Assembly: GCA_900539035.1 (NCBI GenBank)
Contig: UQAU01000037.1
Span: 1 to 17,907, forward strand
From: an uncultured Collinsella sp.
GTDB taxonomy: Bacteria; Actinomycetota; Coriobacteriia; Coriobacteriales; Coriobacteriaceae
DNA length: 17,907 bases
Direction: 5' to 3'
In this document: one piece after another, positions 7,473-12,916 of the stretch
Layout: every line of letters starts with the position of its first letter
Numbering within the stretch: position 1 is the first letter of the stretch
Notes under the pieces: generated by a model
Database searches by the model: none
What the model was told of the DNA's origin: nothing
Seen by the model: only the letters and a program-made list of their open reading frames with translations
Position numbers and translations under genes: made by a program

Positions 7473-7754
7473 TTACTTGATCTCCTGAATCGCGTAACGC
7501 GAAACATCTACAACGGCTCCGGATCGGACTTTGATCTGGACCTTTTCGCCTTCGATGCCTTTGACGGTTCCGTAGATACCGCCGGCGAAAAGAACCTCCT
7601 GACCCGGCTTGAGCTCGGTGTGCAGCTCCTTGAAGTACTTCTGCTTCTTCTTCATGTTGATTTGCGACCAGATGGTGTAAATCAAGCCCATGATGACAAG
7701 CAGGCCCAAAAGAGCGACCGAAGAGCTCAGGACGTTGGCTCCGAAATCGGCCAT
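7473..7754 (-). CDS. yajC: YajC family protein inside the PTS operon
   Basis: A 93-residue protein with one transmembrane helix (about 9-29), a basic MKKKQKYFKELHTELKPGQ stretch, and the YajC signature VLFAGGIYGTVKGIEGEKVQIKV. Family members are accessory parts of the SecDF-YajC translocase complex. This copy sits between EIIA and EIIB, with its ATG overlapping the EIIA stop by one base (TAATG). A YajC-like gene is also known at the end of the pneumococcal PTS/unsaturated glucuronyl hydrolase operon, so PTS-linked YajC paralogues form a recurring pattern whose job is not established. It could help insert EIIC/EIID or anchor the soluble PTS subunits at the membrane; both are guesses. Family assignment is firm, function in this context is not. 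Confidence 0.88.
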   Translation of the reverse strand: MADFGANVLSSSVALLGLLVIMGLIYTIWSQINMKKKQKYFKELHTELKPGQEVLFAGGIYGTVKGIEGEKVQIKVRSGAVVDVSRYAIQEIK

Positions 7755-8197
7755 TAGATGCCGTCCTCGTCGCCGAAGATATCTTCCTCGTCGGAGCCGG
7801 CAACGGATGCGAGCGTCTGGGCGGTGATGCCCGTCTGACCAACGGTCACGGCCTGCTCGCCAAGCTCGGCGAGCGTGGCATTGCCGCGGAGGAACAGAAG
7901 CTCAATAACCATGGGAAGGTTGGTGCCAGTCAGAACCTCGACGTTGTCGACATCCTGGGCAATCATCATCGACTGGTTGAACGGGGTACCACCGAGCAGA
8001 TCGGTAAAGACGAGCACGCCATCGCACTCCTCGCGCATGGCGGTAATAGCGGCGCGGAGATCCTCACCGTAGGATGCAGCCTGGTCGCCCTCGAAAGGAA
8101 CGACGGTAAAAGCGGGCTGGTCGCCGGCAACCATAGCGATAGCGCTTGCAAGGCCGGGTGCGAACTGTCCATGACCGGTAAGAATAAAGCCAACCAT
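7754..8197 (-). CDS. PTS mannose family EIIA
   Basis: A 147-residue cytoplasmic protein and first gene of the PTS operon; ATG follows GGAAGGG. The active-site segment ILTGHGQFAPGL (5-16) carries His9, phosphorylated by HPr. The family motif VFTDLLGGTPFNQSM (63-77) follows, as does a conserved VEVLTGTNLPMVIELL (85-100). The last 15 residues are acidic (GSDEEDIFGDEDGI), which is unusual but harmless. EIIA transfers phosphate from HPr to EIIB. Its ribosome site can pair with an upstream segment (see 8208-8250), and its promoter carries a GntR-type operator, so entry into the operon appears to be controlled at two levels. Confidence 0.95.
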   Translation of the reverse strand: MVGFILTGHGQFAPGLASAIAMVAGDQPAFTVVPFEGDQAASYGEDLRAAITAMREECDGVLVFTDLLGGTPFNQSMMIAQDVDNVEVLTGTNLPMVIELLFLRGNATLAELGEQAVTVGQTGITAQTLASVAGSDEEDIFGDEDGI

Positions 8198-8207
8198 TCA
8201 AATTTCC

Positions 8208-8250
8208 CTTCCGAAGGTGTGTACGATCTGAGTCCGATGATTTTCGGAAG
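8208..8250 (-). promoter_or_regulatory. Possible Shine-Dalgarno-sequestering stem before EIIA
   Basis: In the leader of the PTS mRNA, 8250-8243 (CTTCCGAA) can pair perfectly with 8215-8208 (TTCGGAAG), and the second arm contains most of the EIIA ribosome site. A shorter competing hairpin, TCCG/CGGA, lies within 8233-8248. An 8-bp stem with a 27-base loop is only moderately stable, so the role is tentative. Confidence 0.4.
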
Positions 8251-8313
8251 CCAGCGGGCAATCGCCCTTAAAGCTTCTTGGAAAGCGTTCTTTAAAGACC
8301 AGTGGTTTCTCAA

Positions 8314-8327
8314 CTGGTAGTAACCAC
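8314..8327. promoter_or_regulatory. GntR-family operator at the PTS promoter (CTGGT-AGTA-ACCAC)
   Basis: It is identical to the agaS operator over 13 bases (CTGGTAGTAACCA), including the AGTA spacer. Two more half-sites flank it on the downstream side (ACCAGT at 8298-8303). It lies just inside the transcript predicted from the -10 at 8344-8349, a usual repression position. Confidence 0.72.
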
Positions 8328-8343
8328 GTGACGTGTTGTTGCC

Positions 8344-8349
8344 ACTATA
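8344..8349 (-). promoter_or_regulatory. Candidate PTS operon promoter, -10 TATAGT
   Basis: The minus strand reads TATAGT about 147 bp before the EIIA start and 17 bp upstream of the operator. No recognisable -35 hexamer lies at 16-18 bp spacing, so this is weak by sequence or needs an activator. Confidence 0.4.
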
Positions 8350-8383
8350 TCACCACAGAAGAGGTCGCTTTCGTTGATTCATA

Positions 8384-8436
8384 CGGTAAAACGTTTTTGC
8401 ACCGCTCACGGTGATAAATCGACCGTTTACCGCTCA
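8384..8436. repeat. Cluster of CGGT/ACCG-type half-sites upstream of the PTS promoter
   Basis: Contains CGGTAAAACG (8384-8393), ACCGCTCA twice (8401-8408 and 8429-8436, 28 bp apart), and an imperfect inverted pair CGGTGA...TTACCG (8409-8432). The right half reads on the minus strand as CGGTAAACGGTCGA, nearly the same as the arms of the inverted repeat at 8620-8649. It looks like binding sites for a regulator other than GntR. Confidence 0.5.
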
Positions 8437-8458
8437 TTAACACTTCTACCTGCGGTTT

Positions 8459-8476
8459 TGAAACCGTTTCGAAACG
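8459..8476. promoter_or_regulatory. Palindrome CGTTTCGAAACG overlapping a cre-like sequence
   Basis: A perfect 12-bp palindrome lies at 8465-8476. It overlaps TGAAACCGTTTCGA (8459-8472), which fits the degenerate cre consensus TGWAANCGNTNWCA at 12 of 14 positions. It could be a LacI-family or catabolite-control site upstream of the PTS promoter. Confidence 0.4.
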
Positions 8477-8592
8477 CTTTGGCAAAAATCGGATCTTTTC
8501 CTGTGTCTAAACAGCGCAGGGCGGCAAAAAATAGCGTGTAGAAAAATTGCAGGTCATTGTGAAGATATGTGAATTGGTCTTTTTGACTTAAT

Positions 8593-8608
8593 ACCAGTTA
8601 GAACCAGT
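8593..8608. promoter_or_regulatory. Tandem ACCAG half-sites
   Basis: ACCAGTT occurs at 8594-8600 and 8604-8610, exactly 10 bp apart on the same DNA face. The half-site is the one used in the two GntR operators, but here in direct rather than inverted orientation. It may be an auxiliary site for the same repressor. Confidence 0.3.
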
Positions 8609-8619
8609 TTTGAGATTAT

Positions 8620-8649
8620 CGGTGAACGGTAGTTTTCGACCGTTCACCG
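8620..8649. repeat. Perfect 11-bp inverted repeat CGGTGAACGGT / ACCGTTCACCG
   Basis: Arms 8620-8630 and 8639-8649 flank an 8-base spacer. As RNA it would form a stable hairpin on either strand, but no U run follows, so an operator role is at least as likely. The arm sequence recurs with one change at 8422-8432 (minus strand CGGTAAACGGT). Confidence 0.6.
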
Positions 8650-8655
8650 GTTACT

Positions 8656-8669
8656 TGCAATCGTTTGCA
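8656..8669. promoter_or_regulatory. LacI-family/cre-like operator TGCAATCGTTTGCA
   Basis: Matches TGNAANCGNTNNCA at every fixed position, has the central CG of LacI-family sites, and is palindromic in TGCAA/TTGCA. It lies in the long non-coding stretch between the divergent PTS and DUF2975 units, roughly 310 bp from the PTS -10 and 190 bp from the DUF2975 -10. The target gene is uncertain. Confidence 0.45.
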
Positions 8670-8835
8670 GTTGTTTTCCCAGATGAATTAGGGGGACCCG
8701 ATGGAGCGCTTGCGCGATCACGGGAAGTTTTGGCATTTGTCCTCATCCCCCGCGCGCCAAACTCCGGCATCCAAAATGAGCTAATAACTCACGTTAATCG
8801 TTTTCAATTATTACTTACTCAATATTCGTAATTAC

Positions 8836-8864
8836 TTATCGTTTATCATTAATTCTGATATGAT
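8836..8864 (+). promoter_or_regulatory. Promoter of the DUF2975-XRE pair
   Basis: A TTATCG -35-like hexamer (8836-8841), 17-bp spacer and TATGAT -10 (8859-8864) sit in an AT-rich stretch. The predicted start of transcription falls inside the palindrome 8860-8875. If correct, the ATG at 8860 cannot be the translation start, which supports the start at 8899. Confidence 0.55.
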
Positions 8865-8875
8865 ACAAGTATCAT
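8860..8875. promoter_or_regulatory. Perfect 16-bp palindrome ATGATACAAGTATCAT over the -10 region
   Basis: Seven-base arms flank a central AA and cover the -10 and start site of the membrane protein/XRE transcript. This is the expected place for an autorepressor site. The small XRE protein encoded as the second gene is the natural candidate to bind it. Confidence 0.55.
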
Positions 8876-8898
8876 CCAAAACGCCGATTGGAGGGGTT

Positions 8899-9537
8899 AT
8901 GGTCCATCGAAACGAATCTATATCGAATGAAACCATCAGCCGCGAACAGACGATAGCCAAACTGAGGAAGCTCGCTCGCATCTGCAAATGGGCCACGATC
9001 TGCATTACCACCGCGCTCGCCCTGGGACTTCTCGCAGTCATTGCGATTGATCTTCTACTCATATTGCCCGGCCTCTCCCAAGGGTCGTGTCTCCAATCCG
9101 TAGAACTTCAAGCCGGCGAGGGCCCATGCCTTGCTATCGTCGGTACCGATGCGCAGGCCCCACTTATGCTCGTCGCACACGATGGTCACACTGCCATAGG
9201 AAGCCTCTTGATGACATGTCTCGCGCTCACCATCGCGCTAAGCGTGCGCAGGCTTTTCTTCAACATTGAAAAGGAAGGCAGGCCCTTTGACCTTGAATGT
9301 AACCAGACACTTCGTCGAGTAGGACATTTATTCCTTATCGGCGGCGTTGCCGTGAGGCTTCTTGGTGCCGTAATCACGGGAATGATACTCTCAGGATTTG
9401 GCGGCAGCTTTACGGATGCGTTCGCCGGCCAGCTATTCGAGCCCTCCATGCTCTTTGCAGGCCTGATTATTTGCCTGATTGCCAGCATCTTCCGCTACGG
9501 GTATATCCTGCAAAAACAAGATGACGAGTTGCTCTAG
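8899..9537 (+). CDS. DUF2975-like four-helix membrane protein
   Basis: A 212-residue membrane protein. ATG at 8899 is chosen because GGAGGGG precedes it; the in-frame ATG at 8860 overlaps the promoter. Hydrophobic segments lie near 32-57, 97-118, 142-165 and 183-201, with an extracytoplasmic loop (58-96) containing two Cys (64 and 77). Residues 117-143 (RRLFFNIEKEGRPFDLECNQTLRRVGH) match the pattern of DUF2975 proteins, in which a G-x-PF...N...LR-x-(I/V)G segment joins helices 2 and 3. The function of the family is not established. It is followed 9 bp later by an HTH_26/XRE gene; this gene pair is very common in Firmicutes and Actinobacteria, so the two probably act as a membrane sensor or effector with its regulator. 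No link to the PTS genes is implied. Confidence 0.75.
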   Translation: MVHRNESISNETISREQTIAKLRKLARICKWATICITTALALGLLAVIAIDLLLILPGLSQGSCLQSVELQAGEGPCLAIVGTDAQAPLMLVAHDGHTAIGSLLMTCLALTIALSVRRLFFNIEKEGRPFDLECNQTLRRVGHLFLIGGVAVRLLGAVITGMILSGFGGSFTDAFAGQLFEPSMLFAGLIICLIASIFRYGYILQKQDDELL

Positions 9538-9546
9538 GGGGAATCC

Positions 9547-9786
9547 ATGATTATTCTGCGGCTTGACCGCATGCTCGCCGAACGCAAGATCTCATCCAAA
9601 GAGCTTGCGGAACGTGTGGGCATCTCCCAGGTCAATATGTCACGCATTAAGACGGGCAAGGTTTCTGCCATACGTTTTTCAACTCTTGACGCGATATGCC
9701 GGGCACTCGACTGCCAACCGGGCGATGTACTGGAATATATATCCGACGATGAAGCCGATAGCCTTTTTGGACTTAAAGATGAATAG
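9547..9786 (+). CDS. Small XRE-family (HTH_26, YozG-like) transcriptional regulator
   Basis: A 79-residue protein made almost entirely of one Cro/CI-type helix-turn-helix. Residues 2-66 run from MIILRLDRMLAERKIS through KELAERVGISQVNMSRIKTGK (HTH core, about 19-39) to FSTLDAICRALDCQPGDVLEY. The GDVLEY end is the HTH_26 signature. The start follows AGGGGGA at good spacing, 9 bp after the membrane-protein stop, so the two genes form an operon. There is no effector domain, so control presumably comes through protein contact, perhaps with the membrane partner. It probably binds the palindrome at 8860-8875 and represses its own operon; this is inferred from position only. Confidence 0.88.
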   Translation: MIILRLDRMLAERKISSKELAERVGISQVNMSRIKTGKVSAIRFSTLDAICRALDCQPGDVLEYISDDEADSLFGLKDE

Positions 9787-9819
9787 CCATAATTAAGCCG
9801 CCAATCACGCCCTCAACGC

Positions 9820-9857
9820 AAAAAGCCCGCTAGAACGATGTCCGTTCTAGCGGGCTT
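9820..9857. terminator. Bidirectional terminator between XRE gene and the SurA_N-like gene
   Basis: A perfect 15-bp stem (9823-9837 with 9843-9857) has a 5-base loop. The minus strand continues GGGCTTTTTGCG, an intrinsic terminator for the gene at 9899-10984. On the plus strand the U run is displaced (ATCAGACTTTTT) but may still serve the XRE operon. Confidence 0.88.
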
Positions 9858-9898
9858 ATCAGACTTTTTGGCTACGCACTCGGTGGCTCGGGCAGCCC

Positions 9899-10984
9899 TT
9901 ACGCAAACAGGCCGTAGATGCTGATGTTAGCCTTGGCGTAGAGGCCGTTAGCATACTCAGTCCACTTGGAGCTTGCGCTCGAAGCCTGCGAGGAATACTG
10001 CTGATAAGCAGTGTAATAGGCGGTCATGGCCTGCTTGTAGGTGGCGCTATCGGCCGTAAAGGCATCATCGGCAAAGGCCTTGGCATAGGTGCTGTCGGCA
10101 TCCTTCCAAGTGCCCTTTGAGCTATCCCACTCATCGCCGGCAAGGTTGATGATGTAGTCGGCGTAGTCCTTGCTCGCGGTCTCCTCGTTGCCGTCAGCAG
10201 GCTCGGTCGGGGCGGTCGGCATGCTTGCGGAGCTATCGCCCACCTTCTTCTTGTAGAGCTTCTGCAGCGTCGCTGACTGGCGGACGATCTGCTTGGCCTG
10301 ATCCTTGGACACGCCATACTGCGTGGCCATGGTCTTGTAGTCGGAGGTGCCGATGGAATCCTCGGCGTACTTCTTCATCTCCTTGGAAGAGACGGTGATG
10401 CCCTCGTCCTCGGCAGCATCAAGCAGAATCTTGTTGCGCACGTAGGACAGGATGACGTCGGCAGAAGGAGCGGTGTAGTTGCCGTCGTCGTCCTTGACGG
10501 TGTCGAGGCTGTACTGGCTCTCGATGGCCTCGCGCGCGGTGATGTCGCTCTTCTTGCCGTTGTAGCTATAGCTTGCCACGGTCGAATCGAGCTGATCCTC
10601 GGTCAGGGTCGCCGAGCCGACGCCCTTGCCGCCAAAACCACCGTTACCGATAAAGAAGCCGACCACGGCAGCGATCACGACGGCGACCACAAAGGCGGCA
10701 ATCATCGTCTTCTTGTGCTTACAAGCGTGGTCGTCCACGTCGGAGTCGTCGTCCTCGTCCTGCTCCTGGGGCATGAGGTTCTCGTCGGCGGCATCCGCGG
10801 CGATCTTTGCCTCCAGGCGAGCGTCTTCCTCCTCGGCGGTCGTGCCGGCGGCAATATGTTCGGCAGACGTGCCGGCGACCAGGTCGATCTTCTCGTCCTC
10901 ATCACCGTCGGGGCCTTCGCCGCGCTCGATGATCTGGATGCCGTCGATCTCGTCCTTCTCGTCCTTCTTTTGAATCAGACCCAT
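9899..10984 (-). CDS. Membrane-anchored protein with acidic cytoplasmic tail and SurA_N-like extracellular domain
   Basis: A 361-residue protein; ATG follows AAGGAG. Residues 1-88 are hydrophilic and strongly acidic (notably QEQDEDDDSDVDD at 73-85). A basic CKHKK patch (88-92) precedes a single transmembrane helix (about 93-113) and a Gly-rich linker, giving a type-II topology with about 245 residues outside. Residues 125-250 resemble the helical N-terminal chaperone domain of SurA/PrsA-type proteins: VILSYVRNKILLDAAEDEGITVSSKEMKKYAEDS, then a YGVSKDQAKQIVRQSATLQKLYKKKV segment. No parvulin-type peptidyl-prolyl isomerase domain follows; instead there is a Pro/Glu linker and a helical Tyr/Ala/Ser-rich end. 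It may assist folding of secreted proteins without isomerase activity. It is a single-gene unit between terminators at 9820-9857 and 11023-11051. Exact role unknown. Confidence 0.72.
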   Translation of the reverse strand: MGLIQKKDEKDEIDGIQIIERGEGPDGDEDEKIDLVAGTSAEHIAAGTTAEEEDARLEAKIAADAADENLMPQEQDEDDDSDVDDHACKHKKTMIAAFVVAVVIAAVVGFFIGNGGFGGKGVGSATLTEDQLDSTVASYSYNGKKSDITAREAIESQYSLDTVKDDDGNYTAPSADVILSYVRNKILLDAAEDEGITVSSKEMKKYAEDSIGTSDYKTMATQYGVSKDQAKQIVRQSATLQKLYKKKVGDSSASMPTAPTEPADGNEETASKDYADYIINLAGDEWDSSKGTWKDADSTYAKAFADDAFTADSATYKQAMTAYYTAYQQYSSQASSASSKWTEYANGLYAKANISIYGLFA

Positions 10985-11022
10985 ATCAGTTACTCCTTGT
11001 TAGGAAACATAGTCCTCAATAG

Positions 11023-11051
11023 AATACGCCCGACAGAGCGCCGGGCGTATT
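11023..11051 (-). terminator. Hairpin after the isocitrate dehydrogenase gene
   Basis: A perfect 10-bp stem, AATACGCCCG/CGGGCGTATT, has a 9-base loop. The minus strand continues CTATTGAGG, so the U run is poor. It is the probable end of the five-gene operon, but could also be a leader hairpin of the next gene. Confidence 0.6.
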
Positions 11052-11110
11052 GATTCTTAGGTTATACGCAAACACTTAAGTACTATTTAGGCGTTTGCAG
11101 CGTGCATACC

Positions 11111-12196
11111 TTAGGCCAGGTGCGCGATAACGGCATCGGCGAAGGCCTGCGTACCCACCGCGCCCTCAACGGAGCCGGTCTGGGCACGACGCACGTCACC
11201 GGTAACCTGCTCGCCCTCGTCGAGCGTGGCAGATACGGCGGCACGAATGCGATTGGCAGCATCGTTCTCGCCCAGGTGATCGAGCATCATCGCAGCAGAG
11301 AGGATCTCGGCCGTGGGGTTGGCGATATCCTGGCCGGCGATATCGGGCGCGGAGCCATGCGTAGCCTCAAAGATTGCGCAGTCGGCACCGATGTTGGAGC
11401 CGGGGGCCATGCCCAGACCGCCCACCAGACCGGCGCACAGGTCGCTCACGATATCGCCGTACAGGTTGGGCAGCACCAAGACATCGAAGTCGTTGGGGTT
11501 CTGGACCAGGCCCATGCAGGTGGCGTCGACAATCTTGTCGTTGAACTCGATATCGGGATAGTTGGCGGCCACCTCGCGCGCCACGCGCAGGAACAGGCCG
11601 TCGGTCGCCTTCATGATGTTGGCCTTGTGCACGGCCGTCACCTTTTTGCGGCCGCAGCGGCGGGCATACTCAAAGGCATACTCCACAATGCGGCGGCTCT
11701 TGGCGATGGAGATCGGCTTAATTGAGATGGCGGAATCCGCGGCGAAGGTCTTCTGACCCGAGCGCTCGACGAGCTGCGAGAGCTCCTCGACCTCGGCAGC
11801 GCCCTCATCGAACTCGATGCCGGCGTAGAGATCCTCGGTGTTCTCGCGCACGATGACCAGGTCGACGTCGCGGAAGCGCGAGCCGTCGCCCGGCTGCGAC
11901 AGGCAAGGGCGCACGCAGGCATACAGGTCGAAGTGCTTTCGCAGGGCCACATTGACGCTGCGGAAACCCGTACCGACCGGCGTGGTAATGGGGCCCTTGA
12001 TAGCAACCTTGGTCTCGGCGACCGCGTCGAGCACGTGCTGAGGCAGTGGCGTGCCAAACTCGTCCATGACGCCGGCACCGGCCTCTTGGACGTTCCAATT
12101 GATCTGGACACCGGTGGCCTCGACCACGCGGCGCATGGCCTGCGTAATCTCGGGACCGATACCGTCACCGGGAATCAGGACTACATCGTGCGCCAT
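11111..12196 (-). CDS. icd: NAD-dependent isocitrate dehydrogenase
   Basis: A 361-residue beta-decarboxylating dehydrogenase; ATG follows GAGGAG. IPGDGIGPE (8-16) opens the fold. SVNVALRK (80-87) has the Ser and Asn plus Arg pattern used for isocitrate rather than isopropylmalate. Other active-site elements are Arg96, RENTEDLYAGIE (117-128, with catalytic Tyr124), HKANIMK (190-196, catalytic Lys191), and the metal-binding Asp residues in IVDATCMG and NLYGDIVSDL. In HGSAPDIAG (280-288) the Asp285-Ile286 pair replaces the Lys-Tyr that binds the 2'-phosphate in E. coli NADP-IDH, indicating NAD+. The reaction gives 2-oxoglutarate, CO2 and NADH, likely for glutamate synthesis in a partial TCA route. 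Aconitase and citrate synthase are not in the window. It is the last gene of the operon, 6 bp after the HEAT-repeat gene. Confidence 0.88.
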   Translation of the reverse strand: MAHDVVLIPGDGIGPEITQAMRRVVEATGVQINWNVQEAGAGVMDEFGTPLPQHVLDAVAETKVAIKGPITTPVGTGFRSVNVALRKHFDLYACVRPCLSQPGDGSRFRDVDLVIVRENTEDLYAGIEFDEGAAEVEELSQLVERSGQKTFAADSAISIKPISIAKSRRIVEYAFEYARRCGRKKVTAVHKANIMKATDGLFLRVAREVAANYPDIEFNDKIVDATCMGLVQNPNDFDVLVLPNLYGDIVSDLCAGLVGGLGMAPGSNIGADCAIFEATHGSAPDIAGQDIANPTAEILSAAMMLDHLGENDAANRIRAAVSATLDEGEQVTGDVRRAQTGSVEGAVGTQAFADAVIAHLA

Positions 12197-12202
12197 AATC
12201 TG

Positions 12203-12901
12203 TTACTCCTCGTCTTCGGCGGCCTCAGATTTTTTTACGCTAGCACGCTTCTTCTTTTTGGAGAGATCCAGGCCAAAACGTTTAACAAGCATTTCGCAAA
12301 TCTCGCTCGAACGGGCCTTGAGATAGCTGCCCTTGCCGTTCTCGGCATCGAACTTAAGGCGCAGCGCAAGCTTCTCGGCGACCTCGGCGTCGATCTCGCC
12401 CTGGCCAAACTCGTACAGGCAACCGAGCATGTCGCGATACTCGAGGTCGCCGTGGTAGCACTGGATGGCCTCGTCCAGGATGGGCCAAGCCTCGCGCGAA
12501 CGCTCGACGCTCGTGGCGCCCCACACGCACAGCAGGCGGAAGGCGGCATAGCGCAGCGTGGAGGAGATCTCGTCGAACAGTGCAGTCTCGGCGCCCTCAA
12601 AGGCATCGCCCAGCTGCTCGGGGCAGGTGGTAGCGAGCGCCGTCAGGGCATCGAGGGCCTCCCAGCGGGTCTGCGCCTCGGGGCGGTCGAGCGCCTCGAT
12701 CAGCGCGGGCACGCAGGGCACGACGCGCTGCGGATCGCGCTCGGCAAGCAGGTGCAGCACGCGGGCGGCAAACTGGCGGATGCGGCGCGTGGGGCAGCCG
12801 AGCTCCTTGACCAGACGGTCGACGGCGTTCTCGTTCTCCTCTGCCAGCTGAAGCTGTGCCAGCTCCTCGTCGGTGAGCTGTTCGTCTTTGTTTTCTGCCA
12901 T
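12203..12901 (-). CDS. HEAT-repeat protein
   Basis: A 232-residue soluble protein with GAGGT just before ATG. The N-terminus is acidic (about 1-25). Residues 26-130 are paired amphipathic helices of HEAT/armadillo type: AVDRLVKELGCPTRRIRQFAARVLHLLAERDPQRVVPCVPALIEAL, then a second unit from TRWEALDALTALATTCPEQL and a third around LRYAAFRLLCVWGA. More helices follow, and the C-terminus is Lys-rich then acidic (KKKKRASVKKSEAAEDEE). HEAT repeats mediate protein contacts; no catalytic motif is seen. It lies 6 bp before the isocitrate dehydrogenase gene and 15 bp after the small membrane protein gene, so it is co-expressed with both. A scaffold or assembly role is possible but unproven. Confidence 0.75.
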   Translation of the reverse strand: MAENKDEQLTDEELAQLQLAEENENAVDRLVKELGCPTRRIRQFAARVLHLLAERDPQRVVPCVPALIEALDRPEAQTRWEALDALTALATTCPEQLGDAFEGAETALFDEISSTLRYAAFRLLCVWGATSVERSREAWPILDEAIQCYHGDLEYRDMLGCLYEFGQGEIDAEVAEKLALRLKFDAENGKGSYLKARSSEICEMLVKRFGLDLSKKKKRASVKKSEAAEDEE

Positions 12902-12916
12902 AGTTACCTCTTCTTA

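Noticed and set aside
8610..8831. A 73-codon plus-strand frame in the long non-coding region
   Set aside because: It starts with TTG without a ribosome site, covers the inverted repeat and cre-like site, and shows no domain.
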